This document shows, piece by piece, positions 42,065-53,957 of a DNA stretch of 64,000 nucleotides (position 1 is its first letter; every line of letters starts with the position of its first letter). The notes beneath the pieces were generated by a model. That model searched no databases and was not told the origin of the DNA. It saw nothing but the letters and a program-made list of their open reading frames with translations. Origin of the DNA: Melitaea cinxia (taxonomy: Eukaryota; Arthropoda; Insecta; Lepidoptera; Nymphalidae); the NCBI RefSeq assembly GCF_905220565.1, contig NC_059415.1, positions 13,344,001 through 13,408,000 on the forward strand, given 5' to 3'. The position numbers and the translations under genes were made by a program.

Positions 42065-43028
42065 ATGCCAAATTGTTCTGTTTTTTGCTCCAAAAAAAGA
42101 TCTGCCACATCAAATTTACTAAAACATGGCGTTACCTTTCATACGTAAGTATTTTTTAATCACATTATTACTTGTATACTACTTTTAAACCTTTTTTAAA
42201 CTTAAAAATTACAAATATTATCGGTCGTGTTGACTCGATTTGTTTACCAACATAGGCCGCTCGCCCTCATACAATATGCGGATCGGTCGAGCGACTGATC
42301 GGAGTCTATTTCCGAGAAGTCACTGTCACTGAGCGATAGTGTTGTTACCGATTTGTTTGTAGATAGTTATCGATAAAAACGGCAAAGGCAAAAGAGGTGA
42401 CAGACATTTTTGAGATCTTGATTTATTTATAATATAATATTGCTAGCTTTTTTTAATAAACATAGTTATATAATAAAATTGCATTAAATTAAATATAATA
42501 CGCGTATTACGAGTATTAATACATTTTACTAGAATTACTTAATGTGAACTTCGACCATAATGTTTTATATAAAAATTTGGCAGGTTTTCTGAAAATCCAA
42601 ATTTAAGGGATACATGCAAAAAAATTGTAATAACAGACAGACCTGGACGCCCACAAAAAATAGTGTAATTTGTTCAGATCATATCAATACCACTAACTTT
42701 CAAGTGTTGGCGAACAATAGAAGGATAAGTCGAGGGCACCAAACCAACACTAACGCCACACTGTTTTTGTCCCGTAAGTTTTTTTTTTTTGTCTCATGTA
42801 CAAGGTAATCAAGATATGGTTCACCTTTGTCATAGTAGTGAAACGAAACTTAGATTTGTCAACTTTGAAAATTAACAATGTTAAATCCATCCTTTCAGAG
42901 CCATGAACAAATCATTCAATCTAGCAGATGACAGGCTATCATCTTATGATGCCAATAGTGCTACGCTCCCTATTCCTGATTCGTTGACATCAGAGTGTAC
43001 ATCATCAACTCCTCAAAATGTGGGTTAA
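42065..43028 (+). pseudogene. THAP-domain N-terminus of a P-like transposase
   Basis: Exon 1, 42065-42144: MPNCSVFCSKKRSATSNLLK, the start of a C2CH THAP zinc finger, then HGVTFHT and a GTAAGT donor. Exon 2, 42594-42775: FSENPNLRD, then after a frameshift in an A7 run CNNRQTWTPTKNSVICSDHI (the distal Cys and His), NFQV and RRISRG. Exon 3, 42899-43028: Ser-rich peptide ending STPQNVG. No catalytic region remains, so it could act only as a DNA-binding fragment, if expressed at all. Confidence 0.68.
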
Positions 43029-43135
43029 TTTTAAATCGTTTATTGCAGACTGGCATTGTTTGGCACAACAACGCTGCACCAAACGTATTGTGACATAATT
43101 ATAATAGTTAGACATATGCTGTCGCGACACTTTTT

Positions 43136-43375
43136 AACCGACTTCCAGAAAGGGAGGTGGGTCTCAATTCGAGTGTATTTTTTTATGTATGTTACTTCAG
43201 AACTTTTGACTGGGTTGACCAATTTTGATAATTTTTAATTTAATAGAAAGCTGATGTTTATCATGTGGTTGCGCTTAAATTTCATCGAGATCTGATAACT
43301 ACTTTTTGAGTAATCTTTGATAACGCGTATATATTACATATATTGTATTACTTGTCGATGTAATTGAAGCCAGTT
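43136..43375. repeat. AACCGACTTC-ended repeat, copy 1
   Basis: Starts AACCGACTTCCAGAAAGG and ends near GAAGCCAGTT (degenerate GAAGTCGGTT), so the ends are inverted. Internal CATCGAGATCTGAT and TATTACTTGTCGATGTAA are shared with copies at 51859 and 56696. Confidence 0.65.
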
Positions 43376-44105
43376 TTTTTTTTCGTTTGCGAGCAAATAC
43401 AATTATTGTAGATAATGATGTGTTCTACAAAGTCTTACTACATTTTGTATTTCTATTATCATTAGTTTTTGCAGCGCACGCAATGTAAGGAATTTTTTAG
43501 GATATTTTTTTATCCTTTGGGTTACATTATTGGAGTTTTAGTAAAGATCCCTAATATTTTTAAAAATATAGTATAACCTATGTCGCTCAAGGATAGTGTA
43601 GCTTCTCAACGATGAAATAATTTTTTCAAACGGTCCAATAGTTTCGGAGCTTATTCAATGCTAACAAACAAACAATCAAATCTTTACTCTTTATAATCGT
43701 TTATTTTACATGAAGATGTTTGATTTGTAGTATATAATAAATTAAGTCTATTTTTATAATAATATCTTACCTTTGTATCACTTTAAAAATATTATTTCCC
43801 TAACCGAGTAGTTGAATTTATCGATAATGCATATCGACAGTTGTTACAACCACGGCTGCTAGCAACTTTTCAGTGTAGTTGCGGCGTGTCACTATACTGT
43901 AATGACACAGAATGTATCTATGTGTGTGTGAAAAATGTAAGTGTGATTTTAATTTAGTATGTGTGAGTTTCGTAGTGACAGACGATTATTTTTGCGTGGG
44001 AATTAGATAAAGTGTGCATGTGTGTAATTTCCCCCCGCAAAAAATGACAGAAAGTTTTGTATCGGTAACAAACGCAATGGCCACTCCCCTCCGTGTTGCT
44101 CTATG

Positions 44106-46151
44106 ATTTTTTTTACTTGATCGATGGTGGCAGTGTGGCTTGACTTATTGGGTGTGTTCCACTAAATGCCCGCGCATGGATTGGAGTAAAACGTTAATTC
44201 AATATGGATTCGCGCAGTGGAATGCACACTGATTATTTCCCGACAAAAAATATTAAAATATTAATAATTAGTTATTGAGTTATTATAGCATTAATTCTTT
44301 CGGGTACCGTCTGCGCGTGTCATTCGCAGTCAATATGTGTAAATAAAAATATTAAATACTGCCATTTTTAAGCCAAAAGTTGATTTCATTTTTGGGTGCT
44401 GGCGTTGTAGCACCTAATTTTGATTTTGATTTTTCTCAAAAACGAGGACACGCGCAAACAAATGTTATTGATCCTTTTTTTCATAAATTTTAACGCGCAG
44501 ACGATTAAATAAAATTAAATTATCATAAAATATAAATTCATAATTCTGGGTGCCACTTCATGAACCTCATGCGCAAACCTTGATCTTTCTTTAAGTAATA
44601 AGTATTACTATACTCTGTGCCTTGATCTCAAATCTGTCAAACTTCATTGGCGCGAATCCATATATATTAAATTTATTTTAATAATGGCGTCTCAATAAAT
44701 GAGGGTGCCATATTAAATATTTATGCAAAACAAAATGCATTCTTCTTATCTGGTGAGACTTACATCTATTTTATCGGTAGATGTTTTTCTATTGGTTAAC
44801 TTTAACCTAACATTGTTTATTTTTCATTCCTCAGCTATTTAAAATTCTTTAACATGTTCCGTACTGATAATAAGGGAGTGATTACCCTCATCTAGACCCA
44901 CATGCCTATGCTGTGGGTTTTTATTTTAGGTACGATTTCGTAACTACACTAATAGTATATATTTTATTTAACTAAGATATCTATGGATTCATGCCATCAC
45001 GTTGTAATACTGCAGAAGAATGGGATATTGGTGAAGTACATCATGATCACAGAGATTTTATTATTGTGACGCTGGCAAACAGATGGATTCTCATTGACTA
45101 TCACCGTTCACTGACGGTGATATCCAGAGCATATCCGGTATTGTTAAATTTCTATTTTCAAATACATTAATTTAAAGACTACATCCTCATAATGAATTGT
45201 TTACAACATACTAATTTTGGAATATGGCAGGTAGTGTAAGAATTTCTTTTCTAAATTTTATCTTTATTATAAGACTAAAATCTCTTTGCATCATCATTGA
45301 CTAAATACTTCTTTTTAATTATATTTAATATTGTGTAATTATTTATCAAACAGAATTATTGTAAAACAATATTCTTTTTGTAGATTAATAGTATTTCATC
45401 TTCTTTTATATTAATATATTGCACCCTGAGAACATAAATGGCACTAAACGAAAATATTAATTTTATAGTATGGCCGTTTTAAGATTTTTTAAGAATTGAA
45501 ATGTGATATGGAAGTAAAAAAATATAAATAAAGCTTTGTGATTGGCTTAAAATAACAGTTTAACTAACGCTGTTTCAGTATCCAGTGGCAAACAATAAAA
45601 TTATTAATTATTTATCAATAGAGAAGCATTTAAAAAAAAAGTTTATCATCGTGTCGGTTATAGTTTTCTAGTTATTCAAAACTTTTTGCTTAATGACCTC
45701 CAAATTATTATTTTACCTACATTGTAATGATGAAAAAGAGAGAAATAAAACAATATAGGCCTAAACAATATAACCTATTATCAAAATAACAGAAATTTCA
45801 TCATTTCATCATAAATAATATTAATATTAAAATTTTGTACATACTACTTACTAATCAGTACAATTATTAGAGGTATTTCAACTTATCTGCTAAGGTTAAG
45901 TCTTTCGAAGTAGGAACTGTAAAAGTTACATACAAATCAGCGTATTAAAGGTTTAATTATCATAAGAGTCAGCAAAAATTTTGTAGTCACAAAAATATAG
46001 TTTTTCACAAAAAACTGTAAGTAGTTTTAAAAAATATTGTATCAAAATCTTGTACATACTATAAAATCATGTAAAAACTAAACTACGTAAATATCAGCAA
46101 AGCTTTTTAGCAATTCTGTCATTAAGCTCAGTTCTAGAACCGAGAAAAATA
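44106..46151. other. AT-rich non-coding DNA, nothing recognised except a 91-bp repeat
   Basis: No ORF, TIR or RNA gene could be supported. One short stretch at 44784-44874 is repeated at 54765-54859. Confidence 0.35.
44784..44874 (+). repeat. About 91-bp repeat, copy 1 (pair with 54765-54859)
   Basis: Shares TTTTTCTATTGGTTAA, TTGTTTATTTTTCATTCC and CAGCTATTTAAAATT-type blocks in order with copy 2. Unknown origin. Confidence 0.55.
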
Positions 46152-46155
46152 TTAA

Positions 46156-47460
46156 CCTTCCTATACTCGCGCATTGGTCTGTGAGACCGACGAAGCACAT
46201 ATTCGTAATTATTTTTATGCACAAATGCCCTAAGAAGTCGAGTTCCTTGCTAGCTGCCGGATTTGTTCCTAGCTTTATTTTAGTGCACGCCACGCGTTCG
46301 TGCGAAGCTCACATGTTGTAGCATTTGGCGCCAATTGGTCCGAGAGACCGACGCGAGTATAGGTGCAATTTTTTGTGTAAGTATTAATGTAATATATTTA
46401 GTGCATTTATATATTTTTATACAAACTTTGAATACTTCATGACGTATATATACTAAAATATATGTATGTTTGTTGCTCTGTATTATAATTCGACCATTTT
46501 TTATTCTTTTTAGATTATAATTTATATCAAAATGGACGATGATCGAATCAGATTGCTGCTGGATGAATTGAGTTCTGATTAAAACCAAACTTCACAAGAG
46601 AGAGGCTGTACCGATAGAGACAACATTGAAATGGAAGCTTTTTTAGACATTTTAGTTACTGTTGCTGGAGTCAAAAAAAAAAACGGTCGTCTAAATGGTA
46701 GTTTTTTTTTAAACAGATGTGTCGTATAGATGGCCAATGGTGGTATTTTATAGTTTAATGAATGTAGCGGGTATAAGTACGTTTACAATATACCTAAATA
46801 ACAACCCTACCAAGAAAATTAGCCGTAGGATCTTTCTTGACAGCTTAGCATACGATTTGATCAATCCGAAACTTAGACGTCGAGCTCTCACTACATTCTT
46901 GCCGAGAACCATAAGGCCCAGGCTCGCCGTAATATGTAAATTAGGTGGACCTGAGTCTTCAGCAACATCTAACAATAATAAAATTGGTAGTTGTGGATAC
47001 TGCTCATCCAAAACAAAACGCAAGACACGATAAAACTACGCCACTTGGAAAAAATACTTTTGTTTGGAACATGCTCTAACCGTATGCCAAGACTGTTATG
47101 GTGAGGGTCAAAACTAAGTCAAACATAGATAAATATGTCCTCTGATATGTTGTTTACTACTATTTAGATGTTTATTTTGTTTTTAAAAAGAAGTACAGAT
47201 TTTATTTTTGTTTTCCTAGTACTTAAGAAAAATATCTCAAATTCGAAGACTGATTTATGATAGACTGAAAGTCAGTAAAATAATGAATAAATTAAGTATT
47301 ATTTATACTATTTTGTTTCATTATATCCTTAACTTTGAAATATTAATAGTACTTTTTTTAGCTCCATAATAAAAAAAATATGTTGTAGGCGTAGAACTAT
47401 CGGTCTGTGACACCGTGCGCGAGTATAGGTGTTACAAAAATTGGCGCGAGTATAGGAAGG
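46156..47460 (+). mobile_element. Internally deleted piggyBac element, 1305 bp
   Basis: TIR CCTTCCTATACTCGCGC at both ends, flanked by TTAA at 46152-46155 and 47461-47464. Subterminal GGTCTGTGAGACC or GGTCCGAGAGACC palindromes with GCGAGTATAGG recur at about 46166, 46337 and 47402 (inverted). It holds both ends of a transposase gene and lacks the catalytic middle. Confidence 0.85.
46532..47117 (+). pseudogene. piggyBac transposase: N-terminus joined to C-terminal zinc finger
   Basis: MDDDRIRLLLDELSSD then TAA, followed by CTDRDNIEMEAFLDILVTVA: the acidic N-terminal end. From about 46710, YRWPMVVFYSLMNVAGISTF, then DLINPKLRRRALTTFLPRTI, and the C-terminal Cys-rich finger GSCGYCSSKTKRKTR, stop, CLEHALTVCQDCYG to 47117. 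The DDD catalytic region (about 400 aa) is missing, so this is a deletion derivative that would need transposase in trans. One stop lies in each part. Confidence 0.75.
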
Positions 47461-47677
47461 TTAATAAACTAACAGTAACTTAAAAACATTTTCACACATT
47501 TTGTGATTTATCACAAAAGAAAACTTATCGAAAACTTCTTTTTACAAATTATAAATCAATAGTTTTTTTTTAAAGGCGTTCCCACTACTCTACGTACCTA
47601 GTTCAAAGCTCTATCAAAGTAGGAATTGTAAAAAATGAAACTGAAACTAGCAGCTAGCAGCTAGCAGCCAAAATTAA

Positions 47678-49402
47678 ATGACACTGAAACTAGAAGCCAC
47701 GCTTTATATCTCTTAAAAAAGAAACAGATTAAGTTGTAACTGTACAGAAATTAGTGACGTTATATCATCTCGCTATAAAAAAGATCTAAAGGGTAAATTC
47801 CACCCCTTCTATTTTTTATATTTAAAAACCCAAACAGGGAGGTTAATTCGATATAAAAGCAAAAAATCTATGTCTTTAAGCATGAAATAAGGTTAAAATT
47901 TAAATCAAAGGTCGTTTAGAATATTAAAAAAAATTAGAAAAAAAGGTAAAAAAATAAATAATCCACTTTGATTATTTTTTTAATATTGCAATTTCCCTAA
48001 GGAGGCAATTATATTCAAGTGGACACTACATTTTGTTGTAACTTCGTAGAAACCTTTATATTACTATCTAGAAACGATGATAAAAATTTCAAAAGGGTTG
48101 TAACTAGAGAAAAAAAAAATAAAAAAAAAATAGAAGGGATTGAGTATCCCTTTTGAAATTTTTATCATCGTTTCTAGACAGTAACAGAAAGGTTTCTGCG
48201 AAGTTACAACAAAATGTAGTGTCCACGAGCAGAGATATAGACATTTGAAGTAATGGTACATAGGCGTTGTCTTAGAGAAAAAAAAATAGAAGGGATTGAG
48301 TATCCCTTTTGAAATTTTTATCATCGTTTTTAGATAGTAATATAAAGGTTTCTACGAAGTTACAACAAAATGTAGTGTCCACGAGCAGAGATATAGACAT
48401 TTGAAGAAATGGTACATAGGCGTTGTCTTAGAGAAAAAAAAAAATAGAAGGGGTTGAGTATCCCTTTTGAAATTTTTATCATCGTTTCTAGACAGTAATA
48501 GAAAGGTTTCTACGAAGTTACAACAAAATGTAGTGTCCACGAGCAGAGATATAGACATTTGAAGTAATGGTACATAGGCGTTGTCTTAGAGAAAAAAAAA
48601 AATTAAAAAAAATAGAAGGGGTTGAGTATCCCTTTTGAAATTTTTATCATCGTTTCCAGACAGTAATAGAAAGGTTTCTACGAGGTTACAACAAAATGTA
48701 GTGTCCACGAGCAGAGATATAGACATTTGAAGTAATGGTACATAGGCGTTGTCTTAGAGAAAAAAAAAATTAAAAAAAATAGAAGGGGTTGAGTATCCCT
48801 TTTGAAATTTTTATCATCGTTTCTAGACAGTAATAGAAAGGTTTCTACAAGGTTACAACAAAATGTAGTGTCCACGAGCAGAGATATAGACATTTGAAGA
48901 AATGGTACATAGGCGTTGTCTTAGAGAAAAAAATAAAATAAAAAATAAATAGAAGGGGTTGAGTATCCGCTTTGAAAATTGTCTTATCTTTTCTTGATAG
49001 TAAAGAAAAGGTTTCTGCAAAGTTACAACAAAATGCAGTGTCTATGAGCCGAGATATGATAACTTTAATAAATTTTACTTATTCGTCTGCTTAGAAAAAA
49101 TCCCAAAATAAAAAAATTAAAGTGAATTTTTTTTTAATAATCTTTCTTGTTATTATAAATTACCTTTGTTTTCAAATTTTGACCCTATCTTATGCTTAGT
49201 AACATTAATTTTTTAGCTTTTATATCGAATTAACCTCCTTTTTTAGTTTATAAATTAAAAAAAAAATAGAAGGGGTGGTATTTACCCTTTGGATTTTTTC
49301 CACAGTTAGATGAACAAACGATACTAATTTGTGTAAAGTTACAAATCAATCTGTTGTTTAGAAGCAGAGATATAAAGAGTGGCTGCTAGTTTCAGCGTCA
49401 TT
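47678..49402. repeat. 1.7-kb inverted repeat enclosing a tandem array
   Basis: Left end TGACACTGAAACTAGAAGCC (47679) and right end, inverted, TGACGCTGAAACTAGCAGCC. Arms of about 430 bp also share AAAGGGTAAATWCCACCCC and GGTTAATTCGATATAAAAGC. The tandem units (48117-49095) occupy the loop. The right arm supplies the last residues of the transposase-like gene B C-terminal frame. Confidence 0.7.
48117..49095. repeat. Satellite-like tandem array, six units of about 156-170 bp
   Basis: Units begin TAGAAGGGRTTGAGTATCC at about 48131, 48287, 48445, 48613, 48780 and 48950. They contain TTTTATCATCGTTTCTAGAC and AGTTACAACAAAATGTAGTG. The last unit is diverged. One inverted unit precedes the array at about 48014-48112. 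Spacing varies through A-run length. Confidence 0.85.
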
Positions 49403-50012
49403 GTAAAAATTGGGTATCAAACCAGCATCTAGAAGGCTTTTTACGTCGTTCTTTTTTCTTTCAGATAAATCCAACTTTTGGTTATACAGCTTTTGCAATT
49501 CTTGAGTCTGCTGGTTCCTTGTACTTACCCTTTTAGTTCCCAGGTCAATTTCTTTGAAATCATCAAGGTAGGATTTTTTGTAATAAATTTTTACCTTTTC
49601 ATCTTCAGTTTTCACCACTTTGATGACTTTTATATCAGATAGCTTTACAACTTCACTTTCAACACTTTTGTTCAATCTAAGAACTGGCAGTTGTTTGATG
49701 TCTCTGAAATCGTTATAAATCATTTCGTTTACTATGAACGGTGTGCCATGTTTTTTTGCACTTCTGATAGCGGATACATACTAGGAAGGCACATAAATGG
49801 GTCCAGATTTAAGTATTCTTTTTATTTGTTTCTCAATAGTTGAATGTGCTGCATTTCCTTCATTCTGTATGTGTCCACAGATTAAAAATTTGTGTGTTAT
49901 AGATGTTACTTTCAAGTCAAGTACTGCGTAGATGTACATACCGATGATGACCTGATTTTTCTACTGGCCGCAGCAGTTATCTGAATAGAAAACTACATCT
50001 AAGTCTTTGTAA

Positions 50013-51772
50013 ATGAATCGCTTGAACAGAGATTAGTGAGAATGTCTACTAACGCAAATGGGACTTACAACCTCTGGAAGGCTACAAAGTTCCTCCCGCA
50101 GCCACAACAGTGTTCTCCACCTATTAGATCTAGTAATACATGGGCTCGAACTGACCAAGAAAAGTCTCAGGCCTTTGCTACATACCTAGCCGGGGTCTTC
50201 AGACCCAACCATTCAGATGGCCCTGAAGATCCAGAAATAGACCAAGTCCTTAAGCAAGATCTGCAGTTATGCCTACCGTTAAGCCCTACCTCACCAAGGG
50301 AAATTACTAGAGAAATAGCCAAAATGGACCCCTATAAAGCTCCTGGATTTGATTTGATTACCCCTAGGCTACTGAAAGAGCTCCCTAAGAAGTGCATTGT
50401 CTTTTTGACCATGCTTGTCAATGCCACACTGAGAATTTCACATGCTCCTGCACTCTGGAAAACATCTCAAATCGTTATGATTCATAAGCCTGGTAAGCCG
50501 CCTAGTGAAGTCTCCTCTTATCGGCCTATTAGCCTTACGCCTGTGCTGTCAAAATTGTGGGAAAGGATCGTCCTTGCACGATTATCTCCTTGCCTAGATA
50601 TGGAACATGTAATACCTAACCACCAATTTGGTTTTCGGAAACACCACTCAACAATAGAGCAGGTACATAGAGTCTATTCTACAATAAGACAATGTCTGGA
50701 AAGGAGAGAGTACTGCTCGGCTGCCTTTCTCGACGTACAACAGGCCTTTGATCGGGTTTGGCATAAAGGACTTCTCTATAAAATTAAAAAGTACCTTCCA
50801 CATTCCTACTACCTGCTGATGGAATCTTATCTCAGCGACAGAAAGTTCCAAGTCAAGCTCCGAGACGCAAGATCTTCCCTTCATAGCTGCACAGCCGTTG
50901 TACCCCAGGGATCTGTACTTGGTCCGATCCTTTACAACATATTTACTAGTGACTTACCCCAGTCATCTGACATAGCTGTTGCAACTTTTGCCGATGATGC
51001 GGCCTTCCTCAGTTGTGATCGTGATCCAAATGAAGCGAGCAGATTGTTGCAAAGCCAGCTCAATGCCACCAATGCTTGGTTGACTAAGTGGCGCATAAAA
51101 GCAAGCGCTCCAAAGTCTCACCACATCACATTTACCCTAAGACGTGAAACATGCCCCCCAGTCAACCTAGGCCCAGACACATTGCCGCAATCAACCTGCG
51201 TCAAATACCTAGGGTTTCACCTGGACCGGAGGATGACATGGAAAGATCATATAAAAACGAAGCGCAATGAAATCAATCTAAGATTTAAAAATTTGCTCTG
51301 GCTCCTCGGTAGACAGTCTGCCTTATCCTTATCCAACAAGCTCAGGGTTTATTGTTCCATAATAAAACCGATTTGGACATATGGAATCCAACTGTGGTCG
51401 ACAGCCAGCAAATCCAACGTTATGTGCCTGCAGAGAGCCCAAAACAATATTCTAAGGGTACTTTCCTCGGCGCCCTGGTATGCTCGCAACTCGGAAATTC
51501 ACGAGTATCTGGAAATCCCAACCATCTTGGATGAAGCAAAACGATATTCAGCCAACTACAAGGACCGCTTGACAACTCATCCTAACCCGATATCCAGTAT
51601 GCTTCTGCAACCAAATCCAATTAGAAGACTCAAGAGAGCCGATGTGCTGCCTTACGAAGGGGAGATGGAGCAGTGGCTCTATCTCTCGAAACACTAATCT
51701 CTTGCAACACACCTGATTATAGTCTAGGCGACTGATCACAGGCCTAAAATAAAGGAAAAAAAAAAAAAAAAA
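50013..51772 (+). mobile_element. Jockey-type LINE, 5'-truncated
   Basis: Flanked by AAGTCTTTGTAA (50001-50012 and 51773-51784), with a poly(A) tail at the right. The truncation removes the endonuclease; the RT frame is open to the left junction. Confidence 0.88.
50015..51697 (+). CDS. Partial reverse transcriptase (Jockey clade), C-terminal 560 aa
   Basis: Open from the truncation point. RT blocks in order: KAPGFDLITPRLLKEL, SYRPISLTPVLSKLWERI, HQFGFRKHHSTIEQVHR, FLDVQQAFDRVWH (first catalytic Asp), VPQGSVLGPILYNIF, FADDAAFLS (catalytic DD), KYLGFHLDRRMTWKDH. The C-terminal SEIHEYLEIPTILDEA region is typical of Jockey-like elements. The endonuclease and ORF1 are missing, so it cannot start a new insertion alone, but the RT portion shows no lesion. 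Confidence 0.85.
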   Translation, partial: ESLEQRLVRMSTNANGTYNLWKATKFLPQPQQCSPPIRSSNTWARTDQEKSQAFATYLAGVFRPNHSDGPEDPEIDQVLKQDLQLCLPLSPTSPREITREIAKMDPYKAPGFDLITPRLLKELPKKCIVFLTMLVNATLRISHAPALWKTSQIVMIHKPGKPPSEVSSYRPISLTPVLSKLWERIVLARLSPCLDMEHVIPNHQFGFRKHHSTIEQVHRVYSTIRQCLERREYCSAAFLDVQQAFDRVWHKGLLYKIKKYLPHSYYLLMESYLSDRKFQVKLRDARSSLHSCTAVVPQGSVLGPILYNIFTSDLPQSSDIAVATFADDAAFLSCDRDPNEASRLLQSQLNATNAWLTKWRIKASAPKSHHITFTLRRETCPPVNLGPDTLPQSTCVKYLGFHLDRRMTWKDHIKTKRNEINLRFKNLLWLLGRQSALSLSNKLRVYCSIIKPIWTYGIQLWSTASKSNVMCLQRAQNNILRVLSSAPWYARNSEIHEYLEIPTILDEAKRYSANYKDRLTTHPNPISSMLLQPNPIRRLKRADVLPYEGEMEQWLYLSKH

Positions 51773-51858
51773 AAGTCTTTGTAAGTATTTTAAGACACAG
51801 CTGGCTATTTCATTTGCTCCACGGTTACCTTGCGATTCGTCCCAGAAAAAGCATTCAG

Positions 51859-52001
51859 TAGATGTTTATCATGTGGTCACATTTAAATTTCATCGAGATC
51901 TGATTACAACTTTTGGAGTAATCTTTGATAATGCGTATTTACTTGACTAATTTTTTGTCTACCTGCGTTTTATTACTTGTCGATATAACTGAAGTCGGTT
52001 T
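51859..52001. repeat. AACCGACTTC-ended repeat, copy 2 (5'-truncated)
   Basis: GATGTTTATCATGTGGTCAC through CATCGAGATCTGATT to GAAGTCGGTT. Only the right half of the repeat is present, inserted in transposase-like gene B. Confidence 0.6.
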
Positions 52002-53957
52002 CTTTTCGTTTTCCTGCAAACACAATTATTATATTGAGTACACATGATTAAACATACACTCATTGATTTAAAATTGTGATTTTTATTTTTAAATATGAAT
52101 CGGTTACATTTTTGCTTTTATTTATTTGAGTATATTTCTTAAATAATATGTTCGGATCAATCAGTTCTGGAAGTATGCAGTCAATATAGAATTTTGTCAA
52201 CTTTTGTTTTATTTCCTTCTGCCAAAAATTATCGTCTTTATTAATAATTTCGATTCTAAGCGATTCATTTTCACTGCCCCATCTCTTGCAAGCTCAGAGA
52301 TAGTAAAGTTGAAGCAATTTATTTTTGACTTATAGAAGAAAGTTGATACTTCTCCATTTGGTATCGTCATTACCGCTTGTAGGTCGTAGCACGACAAAGG
52401 TGTTTGAAACCTTCATATATCGTTAGCTTTTTCTTCGCGACTTTTCTTCCTCTCTGCTAGATGTCGTTCGTAGTCTTCCTTCAGAACTTCTTTTTGCGGA
52501 CCTTCAGCCAGCTTGTATATTGTGCATTGTTCGCATTGGTTCTTCTTGGGCACAAAGAAGCTAATGTTAAAGTCGTTATTGAAAACTTTTCGGTAGGTAT
52601 GTAGCTCTACGTAGGGCAATCCGTGTTTTATGCAATCTTCTTTGTAGTCTGTATAAATATCAGTTAATGTTTTTCCACCATCTATGAGTTCTCTGGTAGT
52701 TTGCTTGCGCAAGTAATGACTTTCGATGCGAGGAATGCTGTTTATGTGTCTTTTCACTTCTTCTATCATTTCAGCGGGCACCTTTCTGTGGTTTTCATGC
52801 CAGCTTCTTTTTTCTCCTTCTAGAACACCGGTTGATGTATTTTTCTTCTCTACTACAGTTCTTATGCACTTATCTGTAATATCCAGCGAATTTTTGAAAA
52901 AGGTTTTGCAAACCCTTTCTTTGGAGCCGTTAACTTGGAAATTAAAAGCCACTTTCGACTTTCTATTGGAGTTAATCTTTTTATATTCATATTTAGGCAT
53001 TATCTCTATTATGCTACGAGCTATGTATTCTCGCTGTTGCATGAATGAGGCCATGGCCCAATAGTCATTAAAAATAAGTTTTCGTGACTCCTCAGAAATT
53101 CTATCTGAGCATTTCAGCCGACATGTACTTCCACAAGGTTGCTTAATCTTTTTAGCGTGATAAACGGTTTTCATTTTTGAGTTTGAAACATATTTTTTGC
53201 CTGCATTTCTTAGAATCTTCACAATATTTGTAGTAACGATCTTATTATTTTTCTTCTTTAGTTTTCTTGTTATTACATCAACTGGTTAAGTTGGAGCTTC
53301 TTTTGCAGTATCGTTCATCGTTCCTGTGTCATTTGTATCAAAATGTATGATTTCGACGTTGTCGGCACGGCTGGAAGAGGCAACATGATCACCATCATTC
53401 GGAGCAAGACCACTTTGAAGATTCGAATCAGCAGGAAGATGATCACTTCTTTGATGATTATTAGAAACTTCAACAATTTGAGTGAAGAAAATGTCATCAA
53501 TTTTTAAAGTGTTTGGCATTTGGTCATTTATGTTACTATTTGCGTTCTCTGTTTCGTCATCCGGATTAGAAGGGTCGAAATTATTACGTGTGTCATTGGT
53601 ACTTTGAGTAATTTGTTGGGTGCTTGGACTTTGTATAGACAAAGCTAAAGCTGAACTGGGTGATGTGCTTGAGGACGAAGATGAGGACGAGCTGGAAGAT
53701 GAAGTCGATGACGACGAGCTTGAGTTCGATCTCTGGCATTTTTTCTTTGATGGAAAGTATGTTGTTACGTCCGACCTGGAGTATATTGAAACGAGTGGAA
53801 GCGTGATCTCAGGTACGAACGGGACGAACAATTGTCTGCAGTACGCAGAGCTAACACTCAATGTCTTAAATAAAAATCCTACCTTAGTTTCACTGAATAC
53901 TGTTCGGTGAAGCCTCGCCAGGTATAACTTAATTAACATCAAACTATAATTGGCCAA

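Larger units (their letters stand above)
41910..44105 (+). mobile_element. P-like element, 2196 bp, THAP relic inside
   Basis: Ends CAAAGAGCAACACGGAGG and (reverse complement) CATAGAGCAACACGGAGG, continuing GGAGTRGCCAT. An 8-bp ATTTTTTT is duplicated at 41902-41909 and 44106-44113; 8 bp and CA-starting TIRs fit the P superfamily. It carries a broken THAP gene and an AACCGACTTC repeat. A second copy of the first 150 bp is at 55530-55681 (minus). Confidence 0.75.
49358..53957 (-). pseudogene. Transposase-like gene B (same broad family as gene A), interrupted
   Basis: Minus strand. The N-terminal frame 53957-53286 has a Ser tract, then a TAA; after it VDVITRKLKKKNNK, KILRNAGKKYVSNSK and CGSTCRLKCSDRISEESRK follow to 52413. 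Family marks: SIPRIESHYLRKQ, CEQCTIYKL, YDLQAVMTIPNGEVSTFFYK. After about 430 bp of inserted repeat DNA come CFFWDESQGNRGANEIASC and SDNCCGQ, stop, KNQV, THKFLICGHIQNEGNAAHS, and the C-terminal end KKNDVKSLLDAGLIPNFYN at 49358-49723. A Jockey LINE sits at 50013-51772; removing it with one 12-bp duplicate joins LKYLQRLDVVFYSDNC. At least three stops. Superfamily uncertain. Confidence 0.7.

Noticed and set aside
47641..47669. AGCAGCT/CAGCTAG microsatellite
   Set aside because: Only about three short units (CTAGCAG), more simply local slippage beside the inverted repeat.
48117..49095. CRISPR-like array
   Set aside because: Units of 156-170 bp with no distinct spacers in an animal genome; it is a tandem satellite.
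53620..53910. Asp/Glu-rich plus-strand ORF (LGDVLEDEDEDELEDE)
   Set aside because: Complement of the serine tract of transposase-like gene B on minus, which carries the real family signals.
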